Source: JBKHYJ01 sp046565505 (lineage in GTDB: Bacteria > Acidobacteriota > Blastocatellia > UBA7656). Taken from it: a stretch of DNA of 64,000 bases. The stretch is taken from assembly GCA_046565505.1 (NCBI GenBank), contig JBKHYJ010000105.1, positions 62,001 through 126,000 on the forward strand, read 5' to 3'. Position numbers and translations under genes: made by a program. This document shows positions 26,492 to 35,800 of this stretch, one piece after another (the first letter of the stretch is position 1; every line of letters begins with the position of its first letter). The notes under the pieces are model-generated. The model did not search any database, had not been told where the DNA came from, and saw nothing but the letters and a program-made list of their open reading frames with translations.

Positions 26492-27253
26492 TCACTTTTT
26501 GGGCGACGGCACATTCGTGTCCATCAAGATTTCCCGCACGTAGAGAATCGAATGGGGCCGCATGGCTTCATCCATGTTCAACAGGCCCAGGGAGACGAGC
26601 GCCGGCGCTCGCACGCTTTCTACGTGCGACGACAGGGCATCCATGCGCGGGTGTCGGACCTCCGCCTTGAACAGGCTGTCTCCCACGTTGACGTAGGCGA
26701 CCGGCCGCTCGGTGATGAAATCAGGCGACACGGCCTGCTCGCGGGGGCCGACGCTCTCCTGCCGGCCCCCGATGGTGATGTCCGCGGCGAGCCCCTGCGG
26801 CCCCGACGAAGTGACCGCGCAGCGGAGCGTGTGCGGCGCGGGGTCATACGTGCTCTCATCGACCCCGCCCACACCCGCGAGGTCGGGGGCGGGGGCCGTC
26901 ATGATCTCTATGTCATCGTAACTTATCGGCAGGCGCAGAAAGCCCGTGGCGGTCGTAACCAGCCGGGAGTTGACCCTCATATCGAAGAAGTAGGCCCCGG
27001 CCCCGTCGCCCGCCCTCACGTAAGTGCGGTAGTTGATCTGATTGAAGCTCAGCCGCGGCAGCGGCAAGACGGTCGAGCGCACGTCCGCGACGGTGAACGG
27101 TACGGCGGATACGAGCGCGAGCGGCCGGCGGCCGGCCGCCGTAACTAAATCCAGGTCGAGTTCTCCGGGCACGAGCGGGCGCAGCCGGTCCACGTCTACA
27201 GCGTAGTTGATGAACATCAGGTCGCGTACGAGCATCTGAATTTGCAGGTCCAT
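26492..27253 (-). CDS. DUF2071/acetoacetate decarboxylase-like protein
   Basis: 253 residues matching the DUF2071 family, which shares the acetoacetate decarboxylase fold. The typical N-terminal ADVDRLRPLVP-like segment (VDVDRLRPLVPGELDLD), the central NQINYRTYV and the YFFDMRVNSRLVTT block are present. The active-site lysine region of true decarboxylases cannot be identified with confidence. No signal peptide; function unknown. The ribosome binding site is weak. Confidence 0.75.
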   Translation of the reverse strand: MDLQIQMLVRDLMFINYAVDVDRLRPLVPGELDLDLVTAAGRRPLALVSAVPFTVADVRSTVLPLPRLSFNQINYRTYVRAGDGAGAYFFDMRVNSRLVTTATGFLRLPISYDDIEIMTAPAPDLAGVGGVDESTYDPAPHTLRCAVTSSGPQGLAADITIGGRQESVGPREQAVSPDFITERPVAYVNVGDSLFKAEVRHPRMDALSSHVESVRAPALVSLGLLNMDEAMRPHSILYVREILMDTNVPSPKK

Positions 27254-27612
27254 AAGCAGTCGAGAAAGAGGCTTGAGATTCTATCCTGTTTGAGCGGATG
27301 GCAAGCGCCTACGGTTACGTAGTATGCAGCGGCCGGCCGCCATTCACAAGCGCCGGCGCGCGGTCGGCCCCTGGCGCGAGTCTTAATTTTGCCCGGCATA
27401 ACTTTTTAGGCGCGGCCGTCTGTGTTATACCCTTTCAGCAAGACGCGAGCGCGCGACGACGAAAGAAGTAAGGGACGCATGAACAGGGTTTCGGGAGAAG
27501 CCTGAAACTTCGTATGACTCCCCGAACGAATGCCCTGTCACAAGCATTCTGATACTATTGCCGAACAGCGTTGCGGCGAATTTCAAGAATGATTCTCGGA
27601 GAGAATGAGAGC
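27254..27612. other. intergenic region
   Basis: A 359-base divergent gap. No gene and no convincing promoter or hairpin; TACTAT near 27554 could be a -10 for the PEGA gene, but no matching -35 is seen. Confidence 0.5.
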
Positions 27613-28044
27613 ATGAAGAAACTCTTTGGCGTAAGGCTCGAAGCCTTCCTGGCGTGTGCCCTGGCAACCACGACCGCCTGCACGGCGAGCCCGGCGGAAG
27701 GCAACAAGAATCAGGCGAATGGCAATACGGCTCAGCAGGCGACCGCGAACGCGAACGAGCCGCAGGCTGCGGCAGGTAAGGCCGGGGCCAAACCTGAGCA
27801 GGTCGGGACCGGCAGCATAGAAGTCAATTCGACGCCGCCCGGAGCGAGAGTCATACTCATCTCGCTCGACGAAGAGGGTGCGGAGCCGCAGCAAAAGGGC
27901 GCGACGCCGACGACTCTCACAGGCATACCGGCCGGCAAGTACACGGTCGATGTGGAAAAAACCGGCTACAAGTTTTACCAGAAGAATATCAAAGTGCAGG
28001 AGAACAAGACCGTTCAGGTAAGCGCCTTCCTTCAGAAGGAGTGA
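27613..28044 (+). CDS. PEGA-domain lipoprotein
   Basis: 143 residues. The N-terminus has a lipoprotein-like signal ending in TTAC (a slightly atypical lipobox), then an Asn/Ala/Gln-rich linker (about 30-60) and one PEGA domain (about 68-140) with IEVNSTPPGARVIL and GIPAGKYTVDVEKTGYK. PEGA domains are surface-exposed beta-sandwich modules thought to bind the cell envelope or ligands. The start at 27613 follows GGAGAGAATGAGAG; an upstream in-frame ATG would spoil the signal peptide. Confidence 0.8.
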   Translation: MKKLFGVRLEAFLACALATTTACTASPAEGNKNQANGNTAQQATANANEPQAAAGKAGAKPEQVGTGSIEVNSTPPGARVILISLDEEGAEPQQKGATPTTLTGIPAGKYTVDVEKTGYKFYQKNIKVQENKTVQVSAFLQKE

Positions 28045-28152
28045 TGAGCCACGTCCGCGATGGCGCCGGACCTACGGCCGGCCTGCCCCCGTACGGCCAC
28101 GGCTACAATTGTCGCGGAGGTAACATTTTTCATCGCCATGACAAAGTAATCG

Positions 28153-28181
28153 TTGACACAGAATTAAAACGTTGCTAGATT
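28153..28181 (+). promoter_or_regulatory. promoter of the secreted protease gene
   Basis: TTGACA (28153-28158), a 17-base spacer and TAGATT (28176-28181). The distance to the ATG gives a leader of about 95 bases. Confidence 0.7.
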
Positions 28182-28283
28182 AGCGCCCTCCATTAATACA
28201 AGTCGGGCTTTATATTCGATTCAGGCGTCTGAAAACCCTCAGGCGTGTAGATTTACCTCTAACCAAAATCGAGGAGGATAAGA

Positions 28284-29354
28284 ATGAAGAAGCTCACTTT
28301 CGCCAGCCGTTTTGCTGTCCCCGTCTTAGCCGTATTGCTTACGATGGCAGGACCGTCATTATTCGCCGACAGCGGCGCGAACCACAAGGTGCGCAACCAA
28401 CACTTCGGCGTATCGGGCGGAAACGTCAAGGATATTAGCAACGCGTTCTGCTGTAGCGGGACTCTGGGGTCGCTCGTTAAAGACACCAATGGGACCCAAT
28501 ACATACTGAGCAACAACCATGTGCTAGGGCTCGCAGGAAAAGCGACAGTCGGCGACGACGTTTCGCAACCGGGGCTGATCGACAACGGCTGTCAGGTCGC
28601 GACGGTCGTCGCGGATTTCACCGTCGCCCCCCCGCTCAGCGTCGGCGTCGACTGCGCAATAGCCCAATTGCGCCCGGGGACGATGGACGGCACAGGCTTT
28701 ATAGAAGACATAGGCACGATCAGCAGCGTAGTCAAAGTCCCCACGGTCGGCCTCTCGGTGGCGAAGAGCGGTCGCACTACAGGATTTCAGACCGGCTCCG
28801 TCAGCTCCATCAACACGACCGTGAGCGTGAGATACCCGAAATCGTGCGGCGCCAGCGGCGGGTCAACCTTCAGCTTCGCCAACCAGGTAGTCATCAACAG
28901 CACTACCTTCAGCGCGGGCGGCGACTCCGGCTCGCTGATCGTTACGAACAACGCTTGCCACCAGCCGGTCGCGCTCCTTTTCGCGGGCAGCAGCACCTCG
29001 ACCATCGGCAACCCTGTAGGGCTCGTCCTCTCGCAGCTGAGCGCGTCCCTGGGAAGGACCGTCAGCTTCGTCGGCGGCACGTGCTCCGCGTCGAATGATT
29101 TCTCGACCGGCGACAACGGCCCGTCGGAAAAGGCCATCGAAGTTGCGACCGCCGCCATGAGGGAGCAGGAAGGCATTTTGATGTCGCGTCGCGGAGTGAT
29201 AGGCGTCGGCGTAAGCGCGTCGGAGAAGAATGTGAGCGAGGCTACGATCATCGTCTACGTTGACGTGACCTCCAGCGCCACCCCGAAGATCCCGAAGCGC
29301 ATCAACGGCGTCAAGGTGAAGAAAGTCTACACGGAGCCTTTCGTCGCTTATTAA
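28284..29354 (+). CDS. secreted trypsin-like serine protease
   Basis: 356 residues with a signal peptide (1-28). The chymotrypsin-fold triad is visible: His79 in LSNNHVLG, Asp123 in GVDCAIA and Ser215 in AGGDSGSLI. Two cysteines follow each other at 56-57 (FCCSG). The last 60 residues form a separate module, RGVIGVGVSASEKN to INGVKVKKVYTEPFVAY, that often accompanies such proteases and is of unknown role. GAGGA precedes the ATG. Substrates unknown. It is one of three consecutive exported proteins, each with its own promoter. Confidence 0.88.
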   Translation: MKKLTFASRFAVPVLAVLLTMAGPSLFADSGANHKVRNQHFGVSGGNVKDISNAFCCSGTLGSLVKDTNGTQYILSNNHVLGLAGKATVGDDVSQPGLIDNGCQVATVVADFTVAPPLSVGVDCAIAQLRPGTMDGTGFIEDIGTISSVVKVPTVGLSVAKSGRTTGFQTGSVSSINTTVSVRYPKSCGASGGSTFSFANQVVINSTTFSAGGDSGSLIVTNNACHQPVALLFAGSSTSTIGNPVGLVLSQLSASLGRTVSFVGGTCSASNDFSTGDNGPSEKAIEVATAAMREQEGILMSRRGVIGVGVSASEKNVSEATIIVYVDVTSSATPKIPKRINGVKVKKVYTEPFVAY

Positions 29355-29390
29355 GCTTCTCATGAAGATCGGCCGCGGGTAGGAGATGGG

Positions 29391-29424
29391 AAGGGCCTGT
29401 CCCATGATGTACAGGCCCTTTCAT
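29391..29424 (+). terminator. terminator after the protease gene
   Basis: 10-bp perfect stem AAGGGCCTGT / ACAGGCCCTT (29391-29400 with 29411-29420), a 10-base loop, and only a short T-run. Confidence 0.65.
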
Positions 29425-29445
29425 GCCGCATGTCGAAAATAGTTA

Positions 29446-29495
29446 TTGACACGTCGGAGCAGGCTTGCTACTTTCTGTAAGCCTTTCTGTAAGCC
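29446..29495 (+). promoter_or_regulatory. promoter and tandem repeat before the EXORDIUM-like gene
   Basis: TTGACA (29446-29451), 17 bases, TACTTT (29469-29474). A 12-base unit, TTTCTGTAAGCC, is repeated twice in tandem at 29472-29495, across the expected transcription start. The leader to the ATG at 29732 is about 250 bases long and carries no recognised riboswitch. Confidence 0.65.
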
Positions 29496-29731
29496 TTCTA
29501 ATGTTCTCCTACGCAAGCAGAGCGAAGCAGAATGGCGTCCCCGCTTTCGTTTAAGGACGCTTCCAAGAAATTTTGAGATTCGAGACCAGGGGTGTACCTT
29601 AGCCACAGACCTGACCAGAGCAACCGGATTTAAAGAGTAATCGCCGCTCCCATAACTCTGTTTGTTCTTGCGCAAGTCCCATTTCGACTTCCACTAATCC
29701 ACTGATACTGACATGCCTTGAAGGAGGTACA

Positions 29732-30664
29732 ATGAAGAAGTTTCACTTTTCCTTTGTAGTAACATTGATCGCTGTCTGCACCTTATTCACCGCTGCCCAG
29801 GCGCAAACTGAAGGGGCCGGAGCGCCGGAGATAATCAGACACCGCACAAACGCGCGCGGGGCCGGTCAGCCGACGACCGGGTCAACCGGCATCGTTACGC
29901 CGGCAATCACCTATCATGGCGGCGCGCTTATGCCGACCCCGACCATATACTTAATCTGGTATGGGAACTGGAACCAGACCAACGGCTCAGACAATCCGGC
30001 CGGCCAGCAGATCGTAAGAGACTTCTGCAATTCCATCGGGGGCTCGCCTTACTACCAGATCAACACTACATACAGCGCCGGCGGCTTCACGATATCCGGC
30101 CGCGTTAATTTCGGCGGGGAGACGACGGATAATTCGCGCGGAACTCGCCTGAGAGATAACGATATTTTGACCATCGTCAATAACGCCATCACCTCCGGCC
30201 GACTCCCCTACGACGCCAACGGGGTGTATTTCGTACTGACCTCATCGGAAGTGACCGAAACGTCCGGCTTCTGCACGAAATATTGCGGCTGGCACACGGC
30301 CGCGACCCCCAGCGCGGGCCACGTCCGATTCTCTTTCGTGGGCAACGCCAACCGCTGTCTGAACGCCTGCTCCGCGCAGACCGTTAGCCCCAATGGGAAC
30401 GCGGGAGTGGATGGCATGATCTCGGTCATCGCCCATGAATTGGAAGAGGCCGTGACCGACCCCGACCCGCGCTCCGGGTGGGCTGACAGCGGCGGCGCGG
30501 AGAACGCGGACAAATGCGCCTGGACCTTCGGGCAGAACCAGACCCTCCTGCCCAATGGCGCCTGGGCCAACATGCAGCTCGGGACCCGCTGGTATCTGAT
30601 TCAGCGCAACCTGAAGCATTCCACCTTGGGCGACACTTGCAACGTGGACCTGACGCTTCAATAA
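29732..30664 (+). CDS. secreted EXORDIUM/phosphate-induced protein 1-like protein
   Basis: 310 residues with a clear signal peptide (1-24, AQA|Q). The mature part resembles the Phi-1/EXORDIUM family: YHGGALMPTPTIYLIWYGNW (61-80), GVYFVLTSSEV (164-174) and the conserved ISVIAHELEEAVTDP (230-244). The HELEE at 235-239 looks like a metal site, though no protease activity is established for the family. Six or more cysteines suggest disulfides in the exported form. AAGGAGGT lies at ideal spacing. In plants the family acts in cell-wall and growth signalling; the bacterial role is unknown. Confidence 0.82.
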   Translation: MKKFHFSFVVTLIAVCTLFTAAQAQTEGAGAPEIIRHRTNARGAGQPTTGSTGIVTPAITYHGGALMPTPTIYLIWYGNWNQTNGSDNPAGQQIVRDFCNSIGGSPYYQINTTYSAGGFTISGRVNFGGETTDNSRGTRLRDNDILTIVNNAITSGRLPYDANGVYFVLTSSEVTETSGFCTKYCGWHTAATPSAGHVRFSFVGNANRCLNACSAQTVSPNGNAGVDGMISVIAHELEEAVTDPDPRSGWADSGGAENADKCAWTFGQNQTLLPNGAWANMQLGTRWYLIQRNLKHSTLGDTCNVDLTLQ

Positions 30665-31165
30665 CGCGATGAACCCTGTTTCGGCTCACGGAACTGACCG
30701 CTCACACAGGGTAGTCGAGAATCAACCTGCCGGCAGGCCCGAGCTTGCCGGCGAGCTTGCCTTCGGGGCAGGCGGCCCACTCCGCCTGTGTAGAGAGCAG
30801 CTCACCATTGCGTGCCTTACCGTTATCCCCGCGACTGCGCGCCGGTCACAGCCGAGAGGGGGAAGCAAATTACACAAGGGCGGCCGAACTAATGAATAGT
30901 CATCACATGAGTCGTCCCCTGATCCCGCCGCTCGAAGCCGGCTTCGAGTGTAAGATGGGTCACGAGTTCATGTGCGAGTGGTTATTGACACAGGCCGGAA
31001 GTGCTGTTAGCGTTTTCGGGCCTCTCGACTACCGACTCATATCTTCTCCGTTCAGGAGAGCGTAGCGAGATGGGGGATCGACGCGGTACGAACAAGGGGT
31101 ATACTCATCCGTCAGGTTGAGTTTTGCATAGGTCTTTCGCCAACAATCAAAAAGGAGATAAAAAC
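30665..31165 (+). other. intergenic region with promoter-like element
   Basis: About 500 bases without a convincing gene. A perfect 12-base palindrome CCTGCCGGCAGG lies near 30726-30737. TTATTGACA with TTGACA at 30985-30990 resembles the -35 block of the two preceding secreted-protein genes; the -10 at 17 bases (TAGCGT, 31008-31013) is weak. Confidence 0.5.
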
Positions 31166-32815
31166 ATGAGGTTTAAGAGTCTTGTGTCACTTGTGATGTC
31201 TTTGAGCGTCTCTGCGTTCCTAGCCTCGGCGGCCTACGGCCAGAACCCATCGCAGTCTCATAATGGGAAGGCCGAGGTGACGAAGGAAGTTAAACACGAC
31301 ATATCGCCGCCATTGCGTGATTTGCCTTCGATCGATTTAGACAGGGATAGAGATAAGGGCCCGCACGAGCACCCTGTGAAGCCGATCCCGCAGCCGAACC
31401 AGAGGACCACCCCCTCCGATGACAAAGGGCTGCAATCCGCATCGGTCGGCCCGCTTGTGGCGGCGACCCCGGTCACAAACTTCGACGGCGTAGGCATACC
31501 CAATTACGGAGTCAACGCGGCGCCGCCTGACACGAACGGCGCGGTGGGCGCGACCCAGTACGTGCAGTGGGTCAACGAAGCGTTCGCGGTCTTTGACAAA
31601 GCGACGGGCACGATGCTTCCGGGATACCCCAAGAACGGCAACACGCTGTGGGCAGGGTTCGGCGGACCGTGCGAAACATCGAACGACGGCGACCCCATCG
31701 TGCAGTACGACAAGATAGCCAACCGATGGGTCCTAACACAGTTCGCCGTGTCGTCCACCCCTTACCGCCAGTGCGTGGCCGTTTCGACCACCCCCGACGC
31801 GGGCGGCACGTACGCGCGCTACGAATTCACCTACGGCACGGATTTCAACGACTACCCGAAGGTTGGAGTCTGGCCCGACGGCTATTACATCACATACAAC
31901 ATATTCGCCAACGGCGCGACGTTCAAAGGCTCGAAGGCATGCGCGTTCGACCGCGTGAAGATGCTCGCCGGCCAGGCGGCGACGCAGCAGTGCTTCCAGC
32001 TTAGCACTTCTTTCGGCGGGCTTCTCCCGTCAGACCTCGACGGGGCGAGCGCGACGCTCGGCGGCGCGGGCTCTACCAGCTCCACGGGGCTACCCCCGGC
32101 CGGTTCGCCTAACTACCTCGTCAACTTCGGCACGAACTCGCTCAACGTGTGGAAATTCCATGTGGACTGGGCGACGCCTGCTAACACAACTCTGACGGGC
32201 CCGACTAACATACCCGTGAACGCCTTCACCAGGGCATGCAGCGGCGGGGCCTGCATCCCGCAGCCGGGGACGACCCAGCAGCTCGATTCTCTCGCAGACC
32301 GTCTGATGTACCGCCTCGCGTACCGCAACTTCGGCAGCTTCGCGTCTATCGTAGTGAACCACACGGTCCAGGTGGGGACGACCAAGAAAAATATCACGTC
32401 CGGCATCCGCTGGTACGAGCTCCGAGTGACGAATGGGAACGTGAGCGTGAACCAGCAAGGCACCTACTCGCCCGACTCAAACTTCAGGTGGATGGGCAGC
32501 ATGGCGATGGATAAGAACGGCAACATAGGGCTGGGCTACAGCATTTCGAGCAGCACCATGTTCCCGTCCGTCTTCTTCACAGGGCGCTCGTTCAATTCGA
32601 CCTTCTCGCCGGGAGTGCTGGAGGCAGAGACCTCCATCTTCGGCGGCAGCGGCGCGCAGCAGAGGAGCCTCAACCGCTGGGGCGATTACAGCAGCCTCAG
32701 CGTTGACCCGGTTGACGACTGCACGATGTGGTTTACCACAGAGTACCTGAAGCAGAACGGCACGTTCAACTGGAGCACGCGCATCGGCAAGATCAAGTTC
32801 GATAATTGCCAGTAA
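31166..32815 (+). CDS. large secreted protein of unknown function
   Basis: 549 residues with a signal peptide (about 1-26, ending AYGQ), then a charged, Pro-rich segment (about 30-100) and a long globular part rich in Asn, Thr and Gly. Segments such as PPDTNGAVGATQYVQWVNEA and QRSLNRWGDYSSLSVDP recur in exported proteins of this type, which look beta-rich, but I cannot name a domain. AAAGGAGA precedes the ATG at good distance. A strong terminator follows. It belongs to the run of exported proteins at 27.6-32.8 kb. Confidence 0.75.
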   Translation: MRFKSLVSLVMSLSVSAFLASAAYGQNPSQSHNGKAEVTKEVKHDISPPLRDLPSIDLDRDRDKGPHEHPVKPIPQPNQRTTPSDDKGLQSASVGPLVAATPVTNFDGVGIPNYGVNAAPPDTNGAVGATQYVQWVNEAFAVFDKATGTMLPGYPKNGNTLWAGFGGPCETSNDGDPIVQYDKIANRWVLTQFAVSSTPYRQCVAVSTTPDAGGTYARYEFTYGTDFNDYPKVGVWPDGYYITYNIFANGATFKGSKACAFDRVKMLAGQAATQQCFQLSTSFGGLLPSDLDGASATLGGAGSTSSTGLPPAGSPNYLVNFGTNSLNVWKFHVDWATPANTTLTGPTNIPVNAFTRACSGGACIPQPGTTQQLDSLADRLMYRLAYRNFGSFASIVVNHTVQVGTTKKNITSGIRWYELRVTNGNVSVNQQGTYSPDSNFRWMGSMAMDKNGNIGLGYSISSSTMFPSVFFTGRSFNSTFSPGVLEAETSIFGGSGAQQRSLNRWGDYSSLSVDPVDDCTMWFTTEYLKQNGTFNWSTRIGKIKFDNCQ

Positions 32816-32842
32816 GACGACGATTCGTCAGCGGTATGATAC

Positions 32843-32880
32843 GGGCCATCCGAATTTTTTCGGATGGCCCTTTGTTTTTT
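32843..32880 (+). terminator. Rho-independent terminator
   Basis: 12-bp perfect stem GGGCCATCCGAA / TTCGGATGGCCC (32843-32854 with 32859-32870) with a TTTT loop, followed by TTTGTTTTTT. It ends just before the convergent metH stop. Confidence 0.95.
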
Positions 32881-32882
32881 CG

Positions 32883-35800
32883 TCAGTCCGCAGTCGCTTC
32901 GGCTACCTCCTGCGCGCCGACAGAGAAGTATGTCGCGTCCGGGTGGTGGAACACGAGCGCGGAGACAGAGGCCTCGGGCTCCATCATGAAGCCTTCAGTC
33001 AATTCGATCCCCACCTGTTCAGGGCGGAGCAGCCGGAACAGTATGGCCTGCGAGTCGAGGTCGGGGCAGGCGGGGTATCCGAACGAATACCGCTTGCCCC
33101 TGTAGCGGGCCTGGAACAGCGCCTGGCGCGTAAGGTCGGCGGGGTCCGCGAACCCCCACATGGCGCGCAACCGCGCGTGCAGCCACTCGGCGGCGGCCTC
33201 GGCCGTCTCCAGCGCCAGCGCCTGCATCGCGTAGGAGCGGAGGTATTCGCCCTTTTGCTTGGCCTCTTCGGCAAGCTCGCGTATGCCTTCGCCCGCGGTC
33301 GTGGCAAACATCGCGATGTGATCGCGCGTGATCTCGCCCGCCCGCGCGTCCCGGCGGGGCGGCAGCACCAGGTCGCTCAACGCCATCCCGTCGGGCTTGC
33401 GCTGGCGTGGGAATTGTAGGGTCTCGACCGGCCCATCGGCCCCGCGGCCGGCGAAGACGTGTATGCGGTTGCCTTCCGGCTCCGCCTCGAAGAATTGCCA
33501 GACGACTCGCACGCGCATGGCCCCCGCGCGGAACTCCTGCTTGACCTTCTCAATCTTTTCCTCCAGCTCCACGGCGCGGCGGTCGCCCGCCTCAATTAAA
33601 TCACTGAACCGGCCGCGCAAGCCCATGTGCCTGCCATAAAGCATCTGCGGATTTATATAGCCCCACACCTCGTCGAGGTCCTCGACCTCCAGAACGTGGC
33701 GGTCGAGGTCGGGCGCCGGGGGAATCTCCACGTCGAGAGAGACTTTCGAGCTTCGCTGCTGAGTTTCGGCGAAGGCCGCCTGCGGCGCAGGGGCCACCGC
33801 GCCGAGGTCGCGCTCAAGCAAGTCAGCTTCGAGCCTCGCGCGCTCGGCGGGGTTCATCACACGGTTGAGGATGTCCAGCCCATTCATCGCGTCGTTGGCG
33901 TAGACGACCGTGCCGCCATAGGCCGGCGCGATCTTCGTCCGCGTGAAGCGGTCCGAGAGCGCCGCGCCCCCCACGAGCAAAGGGAGCTCTATCTTCGCGT
34001 CCCTCAAATCGCCCGCCGTGATGACCATCTGCTGGGCCGATTTAACGAGCAGGCCCGACAGGCCGATCGCGTCCGGCCCGTGCTCGCGCACGGCCTGAAT
34101 CAAGATTTCGGGCGGGACCTTGATGCCGAGGTTGATTACCTGGTAGCCATTGTTCGACAGGATGATGTCCACGAGGTTTTTGCCTATGTCGTGCACGTCG
34201 CCTTTGACCGTAGCCAGGATGATCCGGCCCCGCGTGCTTGTGTCGCTCTTCTCCATGAACCGTTCGAGGTGGGAGACGGCCGCCTTCATCGCCTCGGCGC
34301 TCTGGAGGACTTCTGCGACTATCAGCTCGTTGTTGTTGAAGAGGCGGCCGACCTCGTTCATCCCATCCATCAGCGGGCCGTTGATTATGTCGAGCGGCGC
34401 GGCCTCTTTCAATTTCAAATTCAGGTCGTCGATCAAACCGTCCTTCGTGCCCTCTATGATGTAATTAGCCAGCCGCGCGTCGAGCGGGAGGTCCGAGGCG
34501 ACCTTCTTCTTGCGCGAGCTGGCGCTGCGGAAGTGCGCGGCGAAGGCGGCTATCGGGTCGTCGCCTCGGTTCCACAACAGGTCCTCGGCCAGCCGCCTTT
34601 CTTCTTCCGGGATCGAGGCGTAGCGTTCGAGCTTCTCGGAGTTGACTATCGCCAGGTCGAGCCCGGCCTTCGTGCAGTGGTACAGAAAGACGGAATTGAG
34701 CACCTCCCTGCCCGCCTCGGGCAACCCGAACGAGACGTTGCTGATCCCGAGCACCGTCTTGACGTGTGGGATCTCCTGCTTGATGAGCCGCACGCCCTCG
34801 ATGGTCTCCTCGGCGCTGCCCGTATAATTCTGGTCGCCCGTCGCGCACGGGAACACGAGCGGGTCGATGATTATATCTTCGGGCCGTATGCCGTAGTCTT
34901 CCGTCAGCAGCTTGACAGAGCGCTTGGCGACGGCGAGCTTGCGCTCGCGCGTGATGGCCTGGGCCTGCTCTTTGTCCTCGTCTATGCAGCCGACTATGAG
35001 GGCCGCGCCGTACTTGTGCGCGAGCGGCGTTACGCGCTCGAATTTCTCAAGCCCGTCTTCGAGGTTGATGGAGTTAATGATCGACTTCCCCTGGCAGTAA
35101 GTGAGCGAGCGCTCTATGGCGACAGGGTCCGTCGTGTCAATCATGATGGGCGTCTTGACGACGCGGATCAGCCGCTCGTAGAAGCGGTCTATGTCGTAGA
35201 TCTCGTCGCGGTCCGCGTTCTGCAAATTCACGTCGCAGACCTGCGCGCCGCCTTTCACTTGCTGGCGGGCGATCTCCGCCGCCTCCTCGTACTTCTCTTC
35301 CGTGACGAGCCGTTTGAATTTACGCGAGCCGACTTCGTTCGTGCGCTCGCCGACAATGAGGGGGCGCTGGTCTTCGCTCGCCTCGCAAAATTCGATGCCC
35401 GAAAACAGCGTGCGGTGGTGGTCCACGGGCACGCGCGGGCGCTTGCCTTCCACCATCTGCGAGAGCCGCCGGATGTGCGCGGCGGTCGTGCCGCAGCAGC
35501 CCCCCACTATGTTGATCCAGCCGTGATCCACGAACCGCTCGATAGTCGCCGCGAAGCTGTCGGGCGTTTCGAGGTAGACGCCATCTTCGTTCGGCAGGCC
35601 CGCGTTCGGTATGCAAGACACGCGGGTCCTGGCGATCCCGGCCACGCTGCGTATGTGGTCGGTCATGAACTCGGGCCCGGTCGCGCAGTTCAGGCCGATC
35701 GAGAGCAGGTCCGCGTGCATCATCGAAACGGCGAAGGCCTCCGCGGTCTGCCCGGCGAGCATGGTGCCCAGCGTTTCAATCGTGCCCGACACCATCACGG

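Noticed and set aside
30669..31065. Two overlapping small open frames between the EXORDIUM-like and large secreted-protein genes
   Set aside because: No ribosome binding site, no domain, and they run across a likely promoter.
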